A DNA stretch of 64,000 nucleotides from Caldalkalibacillus mannanilyticus JCM 10596 (GCF_000615945.1 NZ_BAMO01000008.1:46085-110084); one strand, 5' to 3'. Counted from the stretch's first letter, positions 25,424 through 35,071 are shown. Numbers and translations are program-made. The notes: generated by a model not told the origin, from the sequence alone.

Positions 25424-26449
25424 CTATAGCTTGCGATGCTTTTTTAAGGCTAGAACATTTAAGATCATAAATCCGAAGGAAAAACCAAGCAGGACGTAGA
25501 CATCCTGATCGATATGAGCCCACCCATTGCCTCTAATCATAATCTCTCTTAGCGCATTAGCTCCATAAGTGATAGGCATGAAGATGCTGAGCGAACGCAG
25601 CCAAACAGATAAACTATCTACATTAAATAATCCAGAGAAAAAGATTTGAGGAATAATCACTAAAGGAATAAATTGAATCATCTGAAGCTCATTGTTGGCA
25701 AAAGCGGACAAGAGTGTGCCTAAGGTTAAGGCTGTCATGGCGAGTAGAAATGTAATCAATAAGACGTAGAGAAAGGAACCCTCCATGTTAATCCCAAGGA
25801 CTTGTACAGCGAACCATGAAATGATCGTCGCCTGTATGGTTGTAAATAATCCAAATCCAAGTACATAGCCTGCGACAATCTCCCACCTTCTTAATGGCGT
25901 AGCGAGAAGGCGTTCGAGAGTTCCACTGGTTCTTTCGCGAAGAAAAGAAACTCCGGCTAGTAAAAAAACAAAGAAGAAGATGAAATAACCAATCAGGACA
26001 GGACCAATGTAATCAAATAAACGCATTTCCTCTGATCCATAGACATAAGTAATGATAGGCTCTGGGAGCTGTTGGTTGGGCTGAATCTCTTGAAAAGACT
26101 TGTGTATCATCATCAAGATAGCTTTGCTAAGGGTAGGGTCGCTCCCCTCAAGGATAATGGTAGGTGTCATCTGCTCTAATGTGATGAAAGCATCGACCTT
26201 GCTTTCTTGTATTTTCTGCCGTGCCTCATCGGGGCTTTTTTCTTCAATGATGGCTCCTTGCTCACTGAGCTTTTCTTGAACAAGCGGAGGGACGTCGTGT
26301 ACAGCGATGGTTGGTACATAGTCATCGGTATGAAAGACCAGATACATTAGGGTCAGAATGAGCAGAGGAGCCAACAGCATCAGGGCTAATGTTCGTTTAT
26401 CTCTAAAAAACTGTTGAATAATTCGAATGACAATCGCTTGAATTCTCAT
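25424..26449 (-). CDS. ABC-2 type exporter permease
   Basis: A 341-residue ABC-2 permease: one N-terminal helix, a large extracytoplasmic loop (about residues 45-165), then five helices with FLRERTSGTLERLLATPLRRWEIVAGYVLG, the signature of YhaP/YbhS-type permeases. The start overlaps the ATPase gene's stop by 4 nt. With that ATPase it forms a DrrAB-like exporter for a drug, lipid or other amphiphile. TetR control supports a detoxification role. Confidence 0.87.
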   Translation of the reverse strand: MRIQAIVIRIIQQFFRDKRTLALMLLAPLLILTLMYLVFHTDDYVPTIAVHDVPPLVQEKLSEQGAIIEEKSPDEARQKIQESKVDAFITLEQMTPTIILEGSDPTLSKAILMMIHKSFQEIQPNQQLPEPIITYVYGSEEMRLFDYIGPVLIGYFIFFFVFLLAGVSFLRERTSGTLERLLATPLRRWEIVAGYVLGFGLFTTIQATIISWFAVQVLGINMEGSFLYVLLITFLLAMTALTLGTLLSAFANNELQMIQFIPLVIIPQIFFSGLFNVDSLSVWLRSLSIFMPITYGANALREIMIRGNGWAHIDQDVYVLLGFSFGFMILNVLALKKHRKL

Positions 26450-27182
26450 GCCTGCTCACCTCCAAAATAGACAAAGGCTTCTTCAATGGTTAGCGCAGAG
26501 GCTTGTTTTTTCAGCTCGTCTGGTGTGCCAATGGCAATCAGTTGTCCTTCGCGAATCATTCCTAAACGCTGACATTTTTCCGCTTCGTCCATGACGTGAG
26601 TGGTGACCACCAAGGTGGTTCCCTGCTGGCGCAATCGTTCTAATTCTTTCCATATGGTTTTTCTCAGCACTGGATCAATGCCCACAGTAGGCTCATCAAG
26701 GATGAGAATATCAGGCTGATGCAAGAGTGACGCAGCGAGAGATAATCTTCTTTTCATTCCTCCCGAGAATTGATGCACCGCTTTTTTTTGATCTGCGCTT
26801 AACTGAACAAGCTCTAGTGTATGCTGGATTCTTTGTTTGCGTTGATCTGCTTTTAGACCATAGATTTTGGCAAAAAATCTAGATTTTCTCGTGCGTTCAA
26901 CTCAGCATATAGAGCATCTGATTGTGCCATATAGCCAATTCTTTTCATCATATCGAGATCAGGCATTTTCGTTCCAAGAACAGAAACGACACCTGAAGAG
27001 GGCTGATCAATCCCCGCTATCATCTTGACGAGTGTTGTTTTTCCTGCTCCTGAGGGACCTAATAAACCAAAAATTTCACCTTCTTGTACATCTAAAGTAA
27101 TCGAGTTTAATACTTCTCTTTGACCAAATCTCTTACAGATCTGCTGGACTGAAATCGACGTAGGGTTCTTTTGCTGAACCAT
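26446..27182 (-). pseudogene. ABC-2 exporter ATP-binding protein (frameshifted)
   Basis: All ATPase motifs are present but in two frames. The first part has LLGPSGAGKTTLVKMIAG (Walker A) and the Q loop IGYMAQSD. The second has FSGGMKRRLSLAASLLHQPDILILDEPTVGID (signature, Walker B) and THVMDEAE. The frame breaks at a run of six A on the plus strand (26872-26877). A seventh A restores NLDFFAKIYGLKADQ and joins both parts into one protein of about 245 residues. GGAGGG precedes the ATG at 27182. Partner of the permease encoded next. Confidence 0.86.
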
Positions 27183-27203
27183 AAAAAGCCCTCCTTACAT
27201 AAT

Positions 27204-27270
27204 AATGAGTGAGTACTCACTATTAATATACAGGAAGAATTGCTGTTTGTAAAGTGAGTACTCACTCATT
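27204..27270 (-). promoter_or_regulatory. Twin TetR-type operators
   Basis: AGTGAGTACTCACT occurs at 27208-27221 and again at 27253-27266, both perfect palindromes. Extended by ATG/CAT-like flanks, the two sites (27204-27221 and 27253-27270) are mirror images of each other. They lie directly upstream of the ABC exporter operon, whose TetR gene is its last member. Confidence 0.85.
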
Positions 27271-27333
27271 TTATTCTTGAATAAAATCTTATCAGCTGCT
27301 CAGCACTTTGAACTAAAAGTGATCTCGTCTGAT

Positions 27334-28398
27334 TCATGGCTTCAGAAAGGGGAATGGTTGATTCAAAATGCTGAAAACAGCCGTGACTCCATGATCATAC
27401 AATTTCTCAATTCCTTGCCCCACGGAGCCAGCTAAGACAATCGTAGGGACACCATACTTTTGTGCCATTTGAGCTACACCACAGGGCGTTTTTCCATGGG
27501 CTGTCTGACCATCGACCTGTCCTTCTCCAGTAATCACTAGATCGGCTTGGCTGATTTCCTGCTCTAGTTTGGTCAGCTCCATTACAACCTGAACACCAGA
27601 TCTTTGGGGGGCATCTAGAAAGGCAAGGAGAGCCCCAGCTACTCCTCCAGCAGCCCCACTCCCAGGAAGGTGATGTATGGCGATCCCCATTTGCTGAGCG
27701 ATGACGTTGGCGAAATGCTGTAAGCCGTGGTCTAGCTGGTGAACCATATCAGGAGTCGCTCCTTTCTGAGGTCCAAAGATAGCCGAAGCTCCTACTGGTC
27801 CAATCAAGGGATTGTCCACGTCACAGGCCATAATAAAATTACTCTCGGCGAGACGTGGATCGCCATGCTCTGTCGTAATCTCTACGATCCGTTCTAATTC
27901 GGCTCCTCCATCATGAATAGGTTGCTTCTCCTTGTCCAATAAGCCAAATCCAAGGGCTTGAAGCATGCCTGCTCCTCCGTCATTCGTTGCACTTCCACCT
28001 AAGCCTAAGATAAATCGTCGACAGCCACGATCTAAACCAGCCTTGATCAATTGCCCAAAGCCAAAGGTAGTAGTATAAAGTGGGTTTCTTTCCTTTTCAT
28101 CAAGTAAATAGAGTCCTGAAGATTGAGCTAGCTCAATGACACAGGTGATTCCATCTCCTAGAACTCCGTAAGCAGCTTGGATTTCTTTTCCCCTTGGATT
28201 TTTTACGGTGGCATAGAAGAACTTTCCTCCTGTTACCTCAATGAGACACTGTAGAGTACCCTCTCCTCCATCCGCCATAGGGATGACCTTGACTTGGCTC
28301 TGAGGCTGAGCAAGAAGAATGCCTTCCTTCATGGCGTTTCCTACTTCTTGTGCAGATAAGCTCCCTTTAAATGAGTCGGGTGCAACGATCACCTTCAT
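27334..28398 (-). CDS. glxK: Glycerate kinase, GlxK/GarK family (frameshift near 3' end)
   Basis: A glycerate 2-kinase-type protein: KVIVAPDSFKGSLSAQEVG at the N-terminus, MADGGEGTLQCL, and later LGLGGSATNDGGAGMLQALG and ITGEGQVDGQTAHGKTP. The printed frame stops early after NQPFPFLKP. One extra C in the CCCC run (plus-strand GGGG at 27349-27352) would give NQP followed by PLSEAMNQTRSLLVQSAEQL and a stop at 27266, the family's normal end. The gene would then run into the downstream TetR operator. No binding site stands out before the ATG at 28398. It supplies 2- or 3-phosphoglycerate. Confidence 0.87.
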   Translation of the reverse strand: MKVIVAPDSFKGSLSAQEVGNAMKEGILLAQPQSQVKVIPMADGGEGTLQCLIEVTGGKFFYATVKNPRGKEIQAAYGVLGDGITCVIELAQSSGLYLLDEKERNPLYTTTFGFGQLIKAGLDRGCRRFILGLGGSATNDGGAGMLQALGFGLLDKEKQPIHDGGAELERIVEITTEHGDPRLAESNFIMACDVDNPLIGPVGASAIFGPQKGATPDMVHQLDHGLQHFANVIAQQMGIAIHHLPGSGAAGGVAGALLAFLDAPQRSGVQVVMELTKLEQEISQADLVITGEGQVDGQTAHGKTPCGVAQMAQKYGVPTIVLAGSVGQGIEKLYDHGVTAVFSILNQPFPFLKP

Positions 28399-28463
28399 GT
28401 GCTAAACCTCTTTTCTTACAAGTTTTGTTAGCTTTAGTGTACTGTATCTTTCTGCGCCTGAAC

Positions 28464-28505
28464 AAGAAGTAAGAAGTAAGAAGTAAGAAGTAAGAAGTAA
28501 GAAGT
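28464..28505. repeat. Perfect heptamer microsatellite (AAGAAGT)6
   Basis: Six exact copies of AAGAAGT follow each other, then a partial AAG. The tract lies in the divergent spacer between glycerate kinase and the metal-binding protein gene. A related degenerate heptamer array is at 148-182. Copy number may vary by slippage. Confidence 0.9.
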
Positions 28506-28578
28506 AAGGCGCGGGAGGAAAAGTGAAAATAGAAAAGAACGAAAAAAATCATCATGGTTTTTAGTAGGAGGAATATAA

Positions 28579-28635
28579 TTGACAAGGAATAGAGTTCAGC
28601 ATACAATATTAAAATGAAAATAAGAATGATTACGA
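28579..28635 (+). promoter_or_regulatory. Strong promoter with Zur-like box for the metal-chelate binding protein
   Basis: TTGACA (28579-28584), a 17-bp spacer and TACAAT (28602-28607) make a near-perfect sigma-A promoter. TAAGAAT-G-ATTACGA (28621-28635) follows at the transcription start. Its right half is a perfect Zur half-site; the left half matches 4 of 7. This links the gene to the Zur-box metallophore operon at 20.2 kb. Confidence 0.65.
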
Positions 28636-28653
28636 ATAGAAGGAGAAAGAGAA

Positions 28654-30254
28654 ATGAAAAAAATAAGTGGTTCAAAAGTGTTTGTGCTTTTCATTGTCAG
28701 TGTATGGATGCTCGTCATGGCAGGGTGCACAGCGGAGGAAAGTGGCGGAAATACTGCGCCAAATAGTGAAGTTGAGAATAAGAATGGAAGTTCAGCAGAT
28801 GAACAGGAAGAGAACAAAAGTGTGACTCTTTTGTACACCTTCAAAGCAACCAGCTTAGATCCTCATAACGGAAGCATTCCGCTTCGTGCTGGAATTACTG
28901 AAACCTTAGTGAAGCTGGATGAAAACCTACATATTGAAGGCTGGCTTGCTACAGATTGGAAAATGCTTGATGAACTCACATGGGAATTTGCGCTTCGTGA
29001 TGGCGTAACCTTTCACGATGGCACGCCATTAACTGCCGAGGCTGCCAAAGCCTCCTTTGAAAGAGGCTCAATGCCAGTGAATCCTTGGCTCGTTCCTTAA
29101 AGATCGATTCGATGTCAGCAGAAGGTCAGCTGTTAACAATAAAAACAACAGAGCCTTATCCAGCTCTTCTTTCTGAACTACTTAATCCATCGGCTTCTAT
29201 TGTGAATGTAGAAGCGGAACAACGTATGGGGACAGAAGCCTTTAACAGTGCACCAGTTGGAACAGGACCATTTAAAGTGAAAAGCTTTGCTCCAGAAATA
29301 GAAATCAATCTTGAGCGTTTTGATGAGTATTGGGCAGGAAAGCCTAAGCTGAAGGAAGCCAAGTTTGCCTTTAATGAAGATCCCAATGTTCGTGCTCTCG
29401 CTCTTCAATCAGGAGATGCTGATATTGTCTATAATCTTCCTGCGGAAAGCATGGACGTCATTCAAAAAAATGAGAAGTTAACGATTGAATCAGTAGCTAG
29501 CTTACGAGTGCATTTCATTTTATATAATCAAAGAAAGGCACAAATGCAGGATCACAAAGTGCGCAAGGCAATCAATCATTTGCTAGATCGTCAAAGTGTG
29601 GCAGAGGATATTATGTTGGGGCATGGGACCGTAGCGAATGGTCCTTTCAATAGTAACTTACCGTTTGGCAGTCAAGAAGCTGCCGTGAAGCATGATGTAG
29701 CTCAGGCGGTAGCCTTACTGGAAGAAGCGGGATATCAAGCGGGAGCAGATGGCAAGCTCATGAAGAATGGGCAACCTCTAACCGTAGAAATGATTACCTA
29801 TAGAGGAAGACCAGAGCTTCCGTTAATGGCACAACTTCTTCAATCCGAAGCGGCGAAAGCGGGAATTACAATGAACATTACCACAGTAGAAAATGTCGAT
29901 AGTTATTTAGTCGAAAACAGTGAATGGGATATCGCCACATACAGTAATTTAAGCGCTCCACGTGGAGACGGTGGATTCTTTCTGAATAGTGCCTATCTAC
30001 AAGGTGGTTCTCTCAATGCAGGACATATCCATCTGCCAGAGCTAGAGAAGATGATTCATCAACTTAACGCCACAGCAGAGATGGATGAGAGAATTGAAAT
30101 CACAAAGCAAGCGGTAGACCTTATCAACCAAGAGGTTCCTCATAGCTTTGCGGTATATCCTAATATAATCGTTGGTATGAATAAGCGTGTGGTGGGATGG
30201 AAGCCTGGTGCGGAAGAATATTATCTTCTCACTTATCAGCTGGATGTAGAGTAA
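28654..30254 (+). pseudogene. NikA/CntA-like extracytoplasmic metal-chelate binding lipoprotein (frameshifted)
   Basis: A family 5 solute-binding protein: signal peptide and lipobox (VMAGC), then TFKATSLDPHNGSIPLRAGITETL, the NikA/CntA-type start. After a frame break it continues through VRKAINHLLDRQSVAEDIM and ends near YYLLTYQLDVE. The frame is lost at 'atgccagtg' (29074-29075); one more C or G gives SMASESLARSLKIDSM and a protein of about 535 residues. Nickel and opine-metallophore binding proteins have this build. The Zur-like box at its promoter and the cntLM genes 5 kb upstream suggest it captures the metal-metallophore complex. No permease genes are adjacent. Confidence 0.8.
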
Positions 30255-30293
30255 GTGGCTAGTTGATTACAAAAACGTAAAATATATAGTACC

Positions 30294-30336
30294 AAAAGAG
30301 CCGTGGGGACGAAAGACGTTCTTACGGCTTTCTTTT
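30294..30336 (+). terminator. Terminator after the binding-protein gene
   Basis: AAAGAGCCGT pairs with ACGGCTTTCTTTT around an internal GACG/CGTT element, followed by T-rich sequence. The rest of the spacer to 30540 is AT-rich and shows only a possible -10 (TACAAT, 30419-30424) for the next small gene. Confidence 0.7.
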
Positions 30337-30539
30337 CTTATGTATCTAATTAGAACATTGTCAAAAATAATTCAATATTTACCTTACAAATTTCTACAAA
30401 AAAACCAATCATGCCATGATACAATAAGGTGGATCAAAAAAAGACGAAAATCGTTTGTCTGTGGAGAAGCGACACTCAAAAAAAGAAGAAACAGGTCGAA
30501 GAAATAGAGAGAGAAACCTGAATGGAAGGAGTCTATCAA

Positions 30540-30746
30540 ATGAGCAAGGAAGAGAAAGCCATGTTAGTATTAGATCCTCAGCAGGATACACAAGGGATGA
30601 ACTATAGTGCCTTGATTCCAAATCAAGCACAGCTATACCAGCATAAGGAGAAAAAAGAAAACCAACTTAGATGCGAGTATACCTTAGAGAAAACTCATGG
30701 GAATCCTCGGTTATATATTAATCTATGTGAGTATCCAAAAAGCTAA
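30540..30746 (+). CDS. Small hypothetical protein
   Basis: A 68-residue frame from the ATG at 30540, preceded by GAAGGAG with 8-nt spacing; an in-frame ATG at 30522 overlaps that site. The product is hydrophilic (MSKEEKAMLVLDPQQD...QLYQHKEKKENQ) with two cysteines. No family was recognised. It stands alone between two terminator hairpins, with a possible -10 upstream, so it is a plausible single-gene unit. Confidence 0.5.
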   Translation: MSKEEKAMLVLDPQQDTQGMNYSALIPNQAQLYQHKEKKENQLRCEYTLEKTHGNPRLYINLCEYPKS

Positions 30747-30818
30747 CGACTGACCTTCATTAGATAGCATTAGATCGTTAGGATTATAAATAGATCATAA
30801 ATCATAATAAAAATAAGA

Positions 30819-30844
30819 ATAGCCTGTCTACTAGGACAGGCTAT
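30819..30844 (-). terminator. Terminator of the MFS transporter gene
   Basis: A perfect 10-bp stem ATAGCCTGTC/GACAGGCTAT with loop TACTAG. T-rich sequence follows on the minus strand. Confidence 0.8.
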
Positions 30845-30866
30845 ATTGCATGGAGGAAATATTCAA

Positions 30867-32402
30867 TCAAGCTTTGTTGGTTATTTTCTGCTCCTTACTC
30901 ACTTCTACACGTGTATTGCCCATAAATAGAATGGTGATCGCCGCTAGAGAGATAGGAATTAAGGCAAGCAGAAAAGTATAGGTGATCGAGCTGGCGATTG
31001 CTGCTGCGATTTGATCGACAATCGTATCAGGCAATAAGGCGCGTTGATCAGGTTGAAAGATTTGTTGTGGCTCCTTTAAATCAATCAGAGGGGCTCCAGA
31101 AGCATCATATAAGTCCTGAACGTTCTCAAACGCTTGAATATTATTGTTGAATACTTTGTTCTGAATCGCTCCGAATATAGTTACGCCAATCGTCATCCCT
31201 AGAGAACGAATAAAGGCATTTGTTGAATTAGCTGAACCGCGGAAACGAGGCTCTATATGATGGATGGAAGCAGAAGGCAATAAGGAGAAGGAGAACCCCA
31301 CCCCAAAACCAGCGATGACCATATAGAAAATTAACAATCCACGCGCCGTATCCTGCGACATTCCACTCAATAAAAACATGCCGAGAAAGAAGAAAATAAC
31401 AGAAACGATCATGAGATTACGAAAGCTTGTTTTGGTTTGTGACATCCCTCCAATCATACTTCCTACTACGGAGCCAAGCATCATCGGTGTTAGAACAAAT
31501 CCTGCGTTCGTGGCAGAGCCTCCACCCACTGCTTGAACAAAGATCGGCACAAAGACAGCTAAGATAATAAACGTGCCTCCATAGAGAAAAGCTATGATTT
31601 GCGAGGTGGCATAAAGCCGGTTTTTAAACATCCAAAAAGAGATAATAGGCTCATCCACTTTTCTCTCAACAAGAAAAAAGAGAACCAGAAATACCGTAAA
31701 GATACTAAATAAGCTGATAATCTGAATGGAATCCCAAGCATAGGCTCTGCCCCCTAATTCTAAGGCAAACATTAAGCTCACAACGGAGATGATCAGAGTG
31801 ATCGCACCAGACCAATCAATTTTGTGTTTTGAATGTTCATGCGTTTCCTTATAGTAGCGGACAATAAAAAATAAAGCCAGAACACCAATCGGTACATTAA
31901 TATAAAAAATCCAATGCCAGCTAATTAAATCGGTAATCAAAGCCCCTAATAGAGGTCCTAGTACACTTGCCGTACCAAAGACAGCTCCAAGTAACCCTGT
32001 CATCTTGCCCCGATTCTGCGGAGGAAACAGGTCAAAGACAATGGTAAAAGCAATAGGGAGCAAGGCGCCTCCTCCGATTCCTTGAATCGCCCTAAAAATA
32101 ATAAGCTGCTCCATTGTTTGCGCCATTCCACATAGCACAGAGCCAAATAAAAAGGCAGACAACCCAAAAACGAAGAAACGCTTACGTCCGTACATATCAG
32201 ATAGCTTCCCGTAGATGGGCATTCCTGCCATAACGGCAACCATATAAGCGGCAGTGACCCAGACGAAGCGGTCAAAGCCTCCTAGATCTGAAACGATCGT
32301 GCCCATAGCGGTAGCGACAATGGTATTATCCATGGCAGCCATGAGTATTCCAAGCAGTAAGCCTGCGATGACGAGCTTTCGATTACTATCCTCTGAAACC
32401 AT
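30867..32402 (-). CDS. DHA2 (EmrB/QacA, 14-TM) drug:H+ antiporter
   Basis: A major-facilitator protein of about 511 residues with 14 predicted helices. Motif D1 is seen as GILMAAMDNTIVATAMGTI, motif A as YGKLSDMYGRKRFFVFGL, and motif C as LGAVFGTASVLGPLLGALI. These identify EmrB/QacA-type multidrug exporters. I chose the ATG at 32402, preceded by AAAGGAG with good spacing; an ATG at 32438 has GAGG too close. It appears to be monocistronic. No regulator adjoins it. Substrate range unknown. Confidence 0.85.
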   Translation of the reverse strand: MVSEDSNRKLVIAGLLLGILMAAMDNTIVATAMGTIVSDLGGFDRFVWVTAAYMVAVMAGMPIYGKLSDMYGRKRFFVFGLSAFLFGSVLCGMAQTMEQLIIFRAIQGIGGGALLPIAFTIVFDLFPPQNRGKMTGLLGAVFGTASVLGPLLGALITDLISWHWIFYINVPIGVLALFFIVRYYKETHEHSKHKIDWSGAITLIISVVSLMFALELGGRAYAWDSIQIISLFSIFTVFLVLFFLVERKVDEPIISFWMFKNRLYATSQIIAFLYGGTFIILAVFVPIFVQAVGGGSATNAGFVLTPMMLGSVVGSMIGGMSQTKTSFRNLMIVSVIFFFLGMFLLSGMSQDTARGLLIFYMVIAGFGVGFSFSLLPSASIHHIEPRFRGSANSTNAFIRSLGMTIGVTIFGAIQNKVFNNNIQAFENVQDLYDASGAPLIDLKEPQQIFQPDQRALLPDTIVDQIAAAIASSITYTFLLALIPISLAAITILFMGNTRVEVSKEQKITNKA

Positions 32403-32623
32403 ACTTTTCTCCTTTCTTTGCTGCACATTTTTTGTCATGTCCTCGTATTCCTGATAAAATCAATCTGATGGAAGTCTTCTTTATAGTAAGCGAATGATCT
32501 TGGTAAGTAATAGAAATAATCATAATCAGGAGGGTGCGCTTTGTCAAGAAATTCAGCGAAGCCCTTGGATGGTTTGTTTGCCATGATATCATCTTATAGA
32601 ACAAAGGGATAGGAAGGGAGCAG

Positions 32624-32917
32624 ATGCTCATGAAGCTGACAGTTACTCCAGCAGCAATAGAATGCTTTAAGGAACAGTGGGGATTTAAAGAGGGACAGCA
32701 TATTCGCTTTTTTGCAAGATATGGTGGGTGCGGATCGGTCCAAGCCTCTTTTTCTATGGGAATTGCCCAAGAAGAGCCCAAGGAAATCGCTCTTTCTACT
32801 GTTGAGCAAGGAATGATTTTTTACGTTGAACAGGAAGATATGTGGTACCTAAATGGTCAGAATCTACACGTGGATTATCAGCCTGAAACGGAGGAGATTC
32901 ACTTTCAAGTGTTGTAA
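32624..32917 (+). CDS. HesB/IscA-fold protein (YneR-like)
   Basis: A 97-residue protein with the HesB-type beta fold: LTVTPAAIECFKEQWGFKEGQHIRFFARYGGCGSVQASFSMG, ending HVDYQPETEEIHFQVL. The three cysteines of true IscA/SufA carriers are not all present; only the GGCG cysteine is seen. This matches the B. subtilis YneR/YqkB-like subgroup rather than a proven iron-sulfur carrier. GGAAGGGAG precedes the ATG (a second ATG two codons on is possible). It is divergent from the MFS gene. Confidence 0.75.
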   Translation: MLMKLTVTPAAIECFKEQWGFKEGQHIRFFARYGGCGSVQASFSMGIAQEEPKEIALSTVEQGMIFYVEQEDMWYLNGQNLHVDYQPETEEIHFQVL

Positions 32918-32934
32918 GTTCAAAAACCTGCTAG

Positions 32935-34413
32935 TCAAAATAGACGGGCAGGTTTTTGCTTTCTACAAAATCGGAGAGAGGAGCGAGAAACGGACTCCTT
33001 CAGCCGGATATAAAAGGAACGCTGCATATATAATGCTGGAGTTAGTTCTGTAGAGTGGAGAACATCCTCTTCAAAAATAGCCGTGAGTTGTTCAGCCGTA
33101 TCGCTATGATAGAGGAAGGCATTGACTTCAAAATTCAAACGAAAGCTGCGCACATCAATGTTTGTTGTCCCGACAGAGGCAACTTTACCATCAGCGACTA
33201 TGGTTTTAGCATGTAGAAAGCCATGCTGGTAAATATAGATCTTAGCTCCTGCTTTCAGCAATTCCCCAGCATAGGAATAAGTGGCCCAGTAAACAAAAGG
33301 ATGGTCAGGCTTATTTGGAATCATTACCCGCACATCCACCCCAGAAAGGGAGGCAATACGCAGGGCTTCTAAGAAGCTATCATCGGGAATAAAGTAGGGA
33401 GTCTGTAAGTAGACGTATTTCTTGGCGGAGAGAATCGTTTTGATCAATCCATTCTTGATTTTCTCCCATTCGGTATCGGGTCCGGTAGACACAATTTGGA
33501 CTCCCGTATCGCCGTAGGTTTTCTTACTAAAATAATAGTAGTCCATGAAGGCGACCTTTTGTTTGGAGGCTTGATTCCAATCTAACATGAAACGCGACTG
33601 AATATTGTTCACTGAATCGCCGATGATTTTCAAGTGAGTATCTCTCCAGTAGCCGAATTTGGGATGAAGCCCTAGGTACTCGTTGCCGATATTAAACCCG
33701 CCAATATAGCCAATCCGCCCATCAATAATAACTAGTTTACGATGATTTCGGTAATTGATTCTCAGGTTCAAAAAAGGGATTTTCGCCGGAAAAAAAGGTT
33801 CTAAGAGAGCGCCTGACTGCCGCAGCTTGTGAATGAAGGATCTCGTTAGTTTTCTAGAACCGCGATCATCATATAGCAGTCGTACCTCTACACCTTCCTT
33901 GGCTTTCTTCATTAGTGCCTGAGCAATTTTTTCTCCCAACTCATCACTGCGAATTATATAATAGAGCATATGAATATGTTCTTTAGCGGATTCGATGTCC
34001 TTCAGGAGCAGATCAAACTTTTGCTGCCCATCTGTCAGTATTTGAACCTCATTATTTTGAGTGAGAGGAGCTTCATCATGATTCAGGTTCATATAGATTA
34101 AATCGCGATACTCTTCAATGATTGAACTCTGGAATTGAGCAGGGTTGGTTTCTAATTGCTCCATCTGCGTACGCACGGCTTGTTTGATATAGGGTTGTAC
34201 TTGCTTATCCCACTTAAAGATTCTTCTTCGACTAAGGTTTTGACCAAAAATAATATATAAGATGAAGCCTAAAATCGGGGTAAAGTATAGGATCAATAGC
34301 CATGCCCAAGTTGCACTGACATTTCGCCTTTCCAGAAAGATCACGATGATGGCGAGCAGAATATTAATGATACTGACAAATCCTAATAGGGTACTCAGTT
34401 GAAAATCAAACAT
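32935..34413 (-). CDS. cls: Cardiolipin synthase (frameshift at the very 3' end)
   Basis: A 492-residue phospholipase-D-type cardiolipin synthase. It has two N-terminal helices with TWAWLLILYFTPILGFILYIIFG, then two HKD motifs (NHRKLVIIDG and HAKTIVADG). It joins two phosphatidylglycerols into cardiolipin at the membrane. The printed C-terminus SVSRSSLRFCRKQ differs from the family end. One extra base near 32983 gives SVSRLLSPIL and a stop at 32963-32965, so the true end is probably 32963. Confidence 0.9.
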   Translation of the reverse strand: MFDFQLSTLLGFVSIINILLAIIVIFLERRNVSATWAWLLILYFTPILGFILYIIFGQNLSRRRIFKWDKQVQPYIKQAVRTQMEQLETNPAQFQSSIIEEYRDLIYMNLNHDEAPLTQNNEVQILTDGQQKFDLLLKDIESAKEHIHMLYYIIRSDELGEKIAQALMKKAKEGVEVRLLYDDRGSRKLTRSFIHKLRQSGALLEPFFPAKIPFLNLRINYRNHRKLVIIDGRIGYIGGFNIGNEYLGLHPKFGYWRDTHLKIIGDSVNNIQSRFMLDWNQASKQKVAFMDYYYFSKKTYGDTGVQIVSTGPDTEWEKIKNGLIKTILSAKKYVYLQTPYFIPDDSFLEALRIASLSGVDVRVMIPNKPDHPFVYWATYSYAGELLKAGAKIYIYQHGFLHAKTIVADGKVASVGTTNIDVRSFRLNFEVNAFLYHSDTAEQLTAIFEEDVLHSTELTPALYMQRSFYIRLKESVSRSSLRFCRKQKPARLF

Positions 34414-34479
34414 GACTTCACACTCCGGTCATTGTCCAGATTCATGTACGGCTTGAATATAAACCCATAAAGGAGGGGT

Positions 34480-35055
34480 ATGATGATCCCATTCATTCAG
34501 GTTATGGATCGATTAGCAAGTGGTAAAAACGTCCTTATTTTTTTGGGTACTCAGCTAGTATGCCAGCTTCTCCTTCTCTTTGGAACGGGGAAACGCATTG
34601 AGCAAAAAGCAGGAGAGCCCATTCTTGATCTCCGCTTTCAGTATACCCATGAGCAGGTGATGTTCTTTTTTACCCAGTTAGGAGAGGCTGGGCGTGCACT
34701 TCACCTGTATAATCAGCTCCTTGATTTCGTCTTTCTGTTCTTTTATTCTATCGGCTATGCCTTACTTATTATGTACCTTGTCAAGAAGTTGAACAAAGAA
34801 ACAAGCTGGATCTCCTCAGCTTGCCTGCTTCCTTATCTGCTTGCTTTTTTTGACGTGCTGGAAAACACGGGGATCATCTGGATGCTCAGGGCTTATCCTG
34901 ATCTCTCCATAAATCTAGTCTATGTCGTCAACCTTTTTTCCATCCTCAAGCATCTAGTCACTCTGATTGTATTGGCGACCGTTCTTCTTCTTGCTCTTCT
35001 TGTCGCTAGAAAGTATCTAAGGGAAAAACAGCAAGAAAAAACAAGTAGAAGGTAA
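34480..35055 (+). CDS. Hypothetical integral membrane protein
   Basis: A 191-residue protein with about five hydrophobic helices: after an N-terminal segment (VLIFLGTQLVCQLLLLF), then FLFFYSIGYALLIMYLV, ACLLPYLLAFFDVLENTGIIW and a C-terminal LVTLIVLATVLLLALLVA. A charged tail (REKQQEKTSRR) ends it. AAAGGAGGGG precedes the ATG. No family recognised with certainty. It lies alone between the cardiolipin synthase and YuzD genes. Confidence 0.7.
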   Translation: MMIPFIQVMDRLASGKNVLIFLGTQLVCQLLLLFGTGKRIEQKAGEPILDLRFQYTHEQVMFFFTQLGEAGRALHLYNQLLDFVFLFFYSIGYALLIMYLVKKLNKETSWISSACLLPYLLAFFDVLENTGIIWMLRAYPDLSINLVYVVNLFSILKHLVTLIVLATVLLLALLVARKYLREKQQEKTSRR

Positions 35056-35071
35056 GGGTTTTAGTCGGGGA

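Noticed and set aside
28464..28505. Possible CRISPR-like array
   Set aside because: Repeats are 7 bp and directly adjacent without spacers; this is a microsatellite. No cas genes are present.
28367..28675. 102-codon minus-strand frame across the heptamer repeat
   Set aside because: Its Leu/Tyr/Phe-rich peptide is simply the translated AAGAAGT repeat and AT-rich spacer, and it overlaps both flanking gene starts.
32853..33053. 66-codon plus-strand frame over the end of the cardiolipin synthase gene
   Set aside because: It overlaps hesB and cls in other frames, with no ribosome site.
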